Positions 59,859-64,000 of a stretch of DNA of 64,000 nt are shown here, one piece after another. Both the position numbers and the translations under genes were made by a program. This stretch comes from Ascidia mentula (taxonomy: Eukaryota > Chordata > Ascidiacea > Phlebobranchia > Ascidiidae). The stretch spans positions 8,246,001-8,310,000 of the forward strand of contig OX387203.1 in assembly GCA_947561715.1 (NCBI GenBank). The letters are read 5' to 3'. Numbering within the stretch: position 1 is the first letter of the stretch; every line of letters starts with the position of its first letter. The notes under the pieces were generated by a model. That model was given only the letters and a program-made list of their open reading frames with translations. It searched no databases and was not told where the DNA came from.

Positions 59859-62800
59859 TTATTGGTTCTTGTGTGTTTGGACATCACGTCGTACAAAGTA
59901 CCAGTGCAGCAATATGGAAATGTTGATTAGAATAGCTGTAACCATGACTACTCCAACTGTTACGGTGAAAGAAAAATCCAACTGGAGTTTATCAATGTGC
60001 CTGAAAAAGTAAAAGTATTTGAGAGTGCAGCTGCATGTTATCATCTTTCCGACCGGACAAATGCTTGTTTACCAACAATGCCAAGAATATACTCTTCTTA
60101 TTACTGTAAGGCGGCTCTTCTGGCAAAAATAGTTGTTATTTGTATTGATATTAGAAACAGTATTCTTGACATTGTAGGTATGTAAGCATTTGTTTTTAAT
60201 TTATAATTATTAATATTTAATAATTGTCAACGTTTTGATTCCTATGCAGCAGGATTTTTTAGGATATAATATAATGCGCACAAAACAAAACGCTTCCTAT
60301 TACTGTAAGGCGGCTCTTATATAAATAATTGTAATTTCAACATTTCGATTAATGTGCAGCAACATTTTTCAGGATGTAACGAAATGCTCACAAAACAAAA
60401 AACGAAATGAAAAATTATAAGGAAGGCAGGAAGGACGCAGCTGCAATACAGCTTACAATAATAAACATGCCTGACAGCAACAGCAATGCATACTGTTCCT
60501 ATACTTGTATGTACCTATACATACAATGCCCATCTGGCCTAAGTACACTTCGAAAAAAATCATGCCCTTACCCACTATCAAGTTTCATCCAGATCTCATC
60601 AACGGTTTTACGTAACATTGTGTTCTGTGCGTACAAGGAAACTGCCGTGAAAACGTGCATCCATTGGTGGGACCAACCTACTATGTCGAAAGAACCTAAA
60701 TTAAACAATATACTACTTACTTTCTGCTGAAGTTGTAATTAGCTAAACAAATTATTGAATAATCAAAGTTGAAAATATTGTCTGCGGCCTCTTACATATC
60801 AACTTACTTATCATCTGCTTCTGAACTTCAACTCATTTAATCGGCCGGGTACCGAAAACTTTGCCGCAATTTTAATACAATTTTTTGTCTAACAATGGTT
60901 CGAGCAAATCAGAAACTAAAACATATAGCCTAGCTTAGTACGTGACAACTCGACCATTTGGTCAAGATGGTTGAAATTTGGTTGAAAGGAAAATCTTTCT
61001 ATGCTCACAGTATACAAACGCCAACCTGGAGAAAATCGTTCTGGTACTCGCAGACCGTACAGGAAGGCTCCCAAAATCTGCGTTCCAATGGCAAGTGCTA
61101 ACAAAATGCCATGGTCGTGAGCAATGTGGAAAGTGATATGCTCCTTGTGTGGCAAACAGCCGAAATAGTATCTGTAAACCATATTGAATTAAGTGTGCGC
61201 TTGTTCCGCTATTTTCTGTTGAAATCTAAAATAAAAAAGTATTTTTCTTAAGACATAAACAAATACGTAGGCTACTTTTGCCTATGCGGTCATATTTTAC
61301 AGGATATAGTATAAACCCAAAATTATTCATAATGAGTGGCAGACGATCAGCGTTAGTGCGATCGTTTATTAAGATGTATACAACAATATTAATTTTGCCT
61401 CAAGGCACCGTCAATTTCTGTACTTAAAATAGATTAACGCAGTAGTATTTCATGACATGATCAACAGTATCGCCCCACTACGCAGGTCCTTGCTTGGCGA
61501 TCACAGCTATCGCATCGCAATCATTAGGTTTGCAGGCTTGGCAGTCCAAGCATTGTAGCCTAGCTGGATCAGCCACTTTTTCCTGACAAGTCGGAGCAAG
61601 ATTTGAATCAAGCTCCCGGTGAGGTTTGAACTTACGAACCTGCGGGGTCTAACCAGGCCCAACGCTCTTCCAACTGAGCTACAAGAGCTCGGTGGTTTCA
61701 CGGAGTATATTGTGACATGGGTAAAATAGATGATATAGATAGCATAGGTAATTTCTCACAAATAATGGGTTTAAATTTGTGTTTGTGGAGCAATGTAGAC
61801 GAATGAATGAATGAAGATAGTATAAACTCATATTAACGCTAAGGTGACAATAAAACGTTGACAAAAGAAGAAAAAAAATAAACATTTGTTTAAATACGTT
61901 CATGGACAATAGCATATTTGGCCTGTAAGAACTGTTTCGTCGTGGAGAGTGAATTTAAAATAACAAATTTCCAATTAATGTCTTCAAATTATTAGACGTG
62001 CTGTATCAGTCTTTATATGCATACGAACTAAATTCTCATTGTTAGACACTCTTTTGTAAAAGACTGACTTTTGTATTGTAAAAAGTACACTAGCTTTCGC
62101 GTGTTCCCCTCGCTTCCTCAGTGTACTTTTTGCAATACAAAAGTCAGTCTTTTACAAACGAGTGTCTAACAAAGAGAATTTAGTTCAATTAATGTCTTGA
62201 ATCTTAAAGAAAGTATAAAGGCCTATAACCTTACCTAAGAATGCACGGTGAATATCCAGATATTCCACAAACGATAATGGCTGCAAGCATGACTATTCTC
62301 GCCAGTTTCGGGTCGAAAGCACGAACAAACAGCACAGAGGCAAATGAAAGTGTGAAGTAAGCACTGAAGAAGATGAGCGTTGGAACTGTAGAAAACCCTG
62401 CAATTACAACTCATAAAAGCTTACAGATATACAATTTGGAAGCAAATATACCAATACCATTAGGTAGCAATTGAAATAAGCAATTGAAATGGACGCTATC
62501 TGAGAAACAGACATCATTGGGTTGATGCATTAGATTAATCACGTTGTTACTTTCATAAAACCATTATATGGTTCGGTAAATTTGAATGGTTTGAAATTAT
62601 ACTACAGCGTTTACCCATTCAGCTAAATGGTGCAAACAAATTTGACATCAACTACTAGCTATCTATATGCTCATAATAATATATTAATATATCGACATAA
62701 CTTCGAATACGCACAGTTGCTAAAGATTTCCATGGGACAGGCGTAGTATTCTACTGCAACGCGCACTGAGAAACCGTAAGTGAAAATGCATGCCCTGTCC

Positions 62801-63538
62801 ACTGCACCACAATTGTAATTGACCTCTTCTGAATGAGCCCAAAACATATGGGAGAAGCTGCTTACAGCCATGAGCAAACAACAACCTAAACCGACGTTTA
62901 AGTAAGTTACAATGTATAGGCCTATCATAAAAGTATAATGACGTTATTTTTGAGAAATGATCAGCATTATCACCGTTTCAGTTTAATTAAATTATTATTT
63001 CAGTCAATTAGTTGTTGCTTTGTAAAAATTTGATGGAAAAAGGTACCTAAGCCATGTGCGTAATAAGGATAGCAAAATGCTTGAGTCGAATACTTGGTGT
63101 TGTTATAAAAATCGGAGTAGATGTAGACAAAGTGCAATAGAGGAAGGAAATGCGTCCAAAAGTTCACAGTTTCATTGTTCAGTTGAAAAACGCTGCAAAA
63201 AGATTTTAACTGATTTTCATAGCGACTCAAAACATTTAAAAGTTGATGGAAAAAACTTAATGTCGTATACCTTTTTAGTTTTAGGGAAATGTGTTTCTCT
63301 TATACATGAAAGTCAATAGATTTTAACCCCTGAAACATATTTTTCCATAAATTTCGTACCTTTTTATGTAATAAAGTGCGGATTTCTTTCTTGGTCTATA
63401 TCCAGTTAAAACATGCTTTTGCTTCTGATACGGCATTACTTCTTCGTACGTAAGCAAATCGCTGGATTGCCAGAACCAGTTCATGCTGTGGCGTAATAAG
63501 GAAAAAAATACGCGAATCATATCGCCAGAATGAAACAA
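59859..63538 (-). CDS. PAQR family receptor, membrane progestin receptor class
   Basis: Seven exons: 63538-63360, 63192-63047, 62885-62715, 62397-62235, 61171-61026, 60695-60572, 60000-59859. All phases agree, giving 356 residues from the first in-frame Met. Met 19 (63484) or an upstream exon could be the true start. Family landmarks are YQKQKHVLTGYRP, FQLNNETVNFWTHFLPLL, SSFSHMFWAHSEE, FLYGLRVPERFSPG and the zinc-site-like SHQWMHVFT. Seven membrane helices are expected, and the last is VTVGVVMVTAILINISILL. The NETVNFWTH region and overall length fit the mPR subclass (PAQR5 to 8). These respond to progestins in vertebrates; the ligand in this animal is unknown. Introns carry a tandem repeat, a tRNA-like sequence and a foldback element. 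Confidence 0.87.
60097..60400. repeat. Diverged tandem duplication in a PAQR intron
   Basis: TTACTGTAAGGCGGCTCTT occurs at about 60100 and again at about 60299. Each copy is followed by an AT-rich run, ATTGT, a TTTGATT or TTTCGATT word, GCAGCA, AGGAT and CACAAAACAAAA. The first unit is about 195 bp and the second about 105 bp. Confidence 0.6.
61612..61688 (-). tRNA. tRNA-like sequence, probably a tRNA pseudogene
   Basis: On the minus strand, GCTCTTG and CGGGAGC form a 7-bp acceptor stem with two G-U pairs. TAGCTCAGTTGGAAGAGC gives a perfect D arm and box A. GTAAGTTCAAACCTCAC gives a T arm with one mismatch and a box-B-like loop. The middle (27 bases) does not fold into a clean anticodon arm; the loop that would fall at the anticodon reads CCTGGTT, but its stem pairs poorly. 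It therefore looks like a decayed tRNA or a tRNA-derived repeat head. It lies in a PAQR intron, same strand. Confidence 0.55.
62026..62188 (-). repeat. Foldback element with a hammerhead-like centre
   Basis: Arms of about 65 bp (62026-62092 and 62120-62188) are near-perfect reverse complements. They contain GAACTAAATTCTC at the ends and GACTGACTTTTGTATTG inside. The centre, read on the minus strand (62086-62126), gives GTACAC, TGAGGA, A, GCG and CGC as a short stem II, GAA-AGCT-A and GTGTAC. It lies in a PAQR intron. No target-site duplication was identified. Confidence 0.65.
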
Positions 63539-64000
63539 ATTCTTAATTAGGATTAATATTTCAAATATGGAACATATTTGTATAATTGTTAAAGTGTAAT
63601 GTTACCCGCTTTTTGTGAAGGAAGAAACTTTCGTGGTCATCATATGTAAAATTTCTCCACTGTATGGCAGGTCGATGAGGTACTTAACAAACAACACTGT
63701 TTAATGACAAATTACTTAGGATTTTTTCTTCTATTTTTTTCTTTTTCTGAAATCATATATCATGTCTTTGGTGCCCATAAGACTGTTTGTTGATTCTGAT
63801 ACTTTATCAAAGAGTGGTATTCATGGAATTAAGCACGATATTTTGCAACATTTGTTTAGGAGCAAACGGAGTTGACGTTGCCAATGTAACGAAAGACTGT
63901 GTGAGCGCATTTGCATCTGCACACTTCGATGAGAAACGAAAGCAAATTAAGCGTAATCATGTTTAAACGTGAACGAAAAAACGGTATTTTCCTACTTTTG
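63539..64000. other. Upstream side of the PAQR gene to the window edge
   Basis: AT-rich sequence with no supported exon. It should contain the PAQR promoter or an intron leading to a further 5' exon. GAGCAAACGGAGTTGACG at about 63860 lies in a short open stretch but shows no domain. Confidence 0.35.

Overview
The window reads as animal nuclear DNA, most likely from an ascidian tunicate of the Ciona type. It is AT-rich, its genes are split by many short GT-AG introns, the proteins are chordate-like (TMEM236, MBOAT7, CEP19, ETFBKMT, PAQR, IAP), and small inverted-repeat elements are dense. The species is an inference from character, not a database match. Exons were joined by hand from splice sites, reading phase and family similarity.

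Layout, left to right. An inhibitor-of-apoptosis (IAP) gene runs on the minus strand from 12527 to at least 2494, with BIR and UBA modules preceded by an unusual membrane-spanning first exon; its RING end is not in the window. A repeat-rich stretch (12.5-17.9 kb) follows. Next come a complete secreted DNase I gene (minus, 17878-22122), a mostly empty interval with one Cys-rich ORF, a TMEM236 gene with a long added C-terminus (minus, 25959-31100), the mitochondrial methyltransferase ETFBKMT (minus, 32343-33234), and, divergently, MBOAT7 (plus, 33752-38549, 471 codons) and CEP19 (plus, 39610-41237). A 98-codon ORF of unknown function (minus, 41882-42178) and a type II beta-1,3-galactosyltransferase (minus, 43485-46233) come next. 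Four tandem single-exon SLC49/FLVCR-like transporters (plus, 48629-58052) include a very recent 2,635-bp duplication. The right end holds a seven-exon membrane progestin receptor-like PAQR gene (minus, 59859-63538).

The genes do not form one pathway: this is an ordinary animal gene neighbourhood, with one local tandem expansion (the transporters) and one divergent promoter (ETFBKMT/MBOAT7).

The most striking non-gene signal is self-cleaving RNA. A small element at 2092-2218 carries a complete textbook hammerhead ribozyme (2132-2191) and is flanked by an 11-bp direct repeat; three decayed relatives occur elsewhere. Separately, up to seven scattered short elements carry a minimal hammerhead-like core in which helix III is reduced to a self-complementary ACGU or AGCU, the arrangement reported for dimer-forming hammerheads of Penelope-like retroelements.
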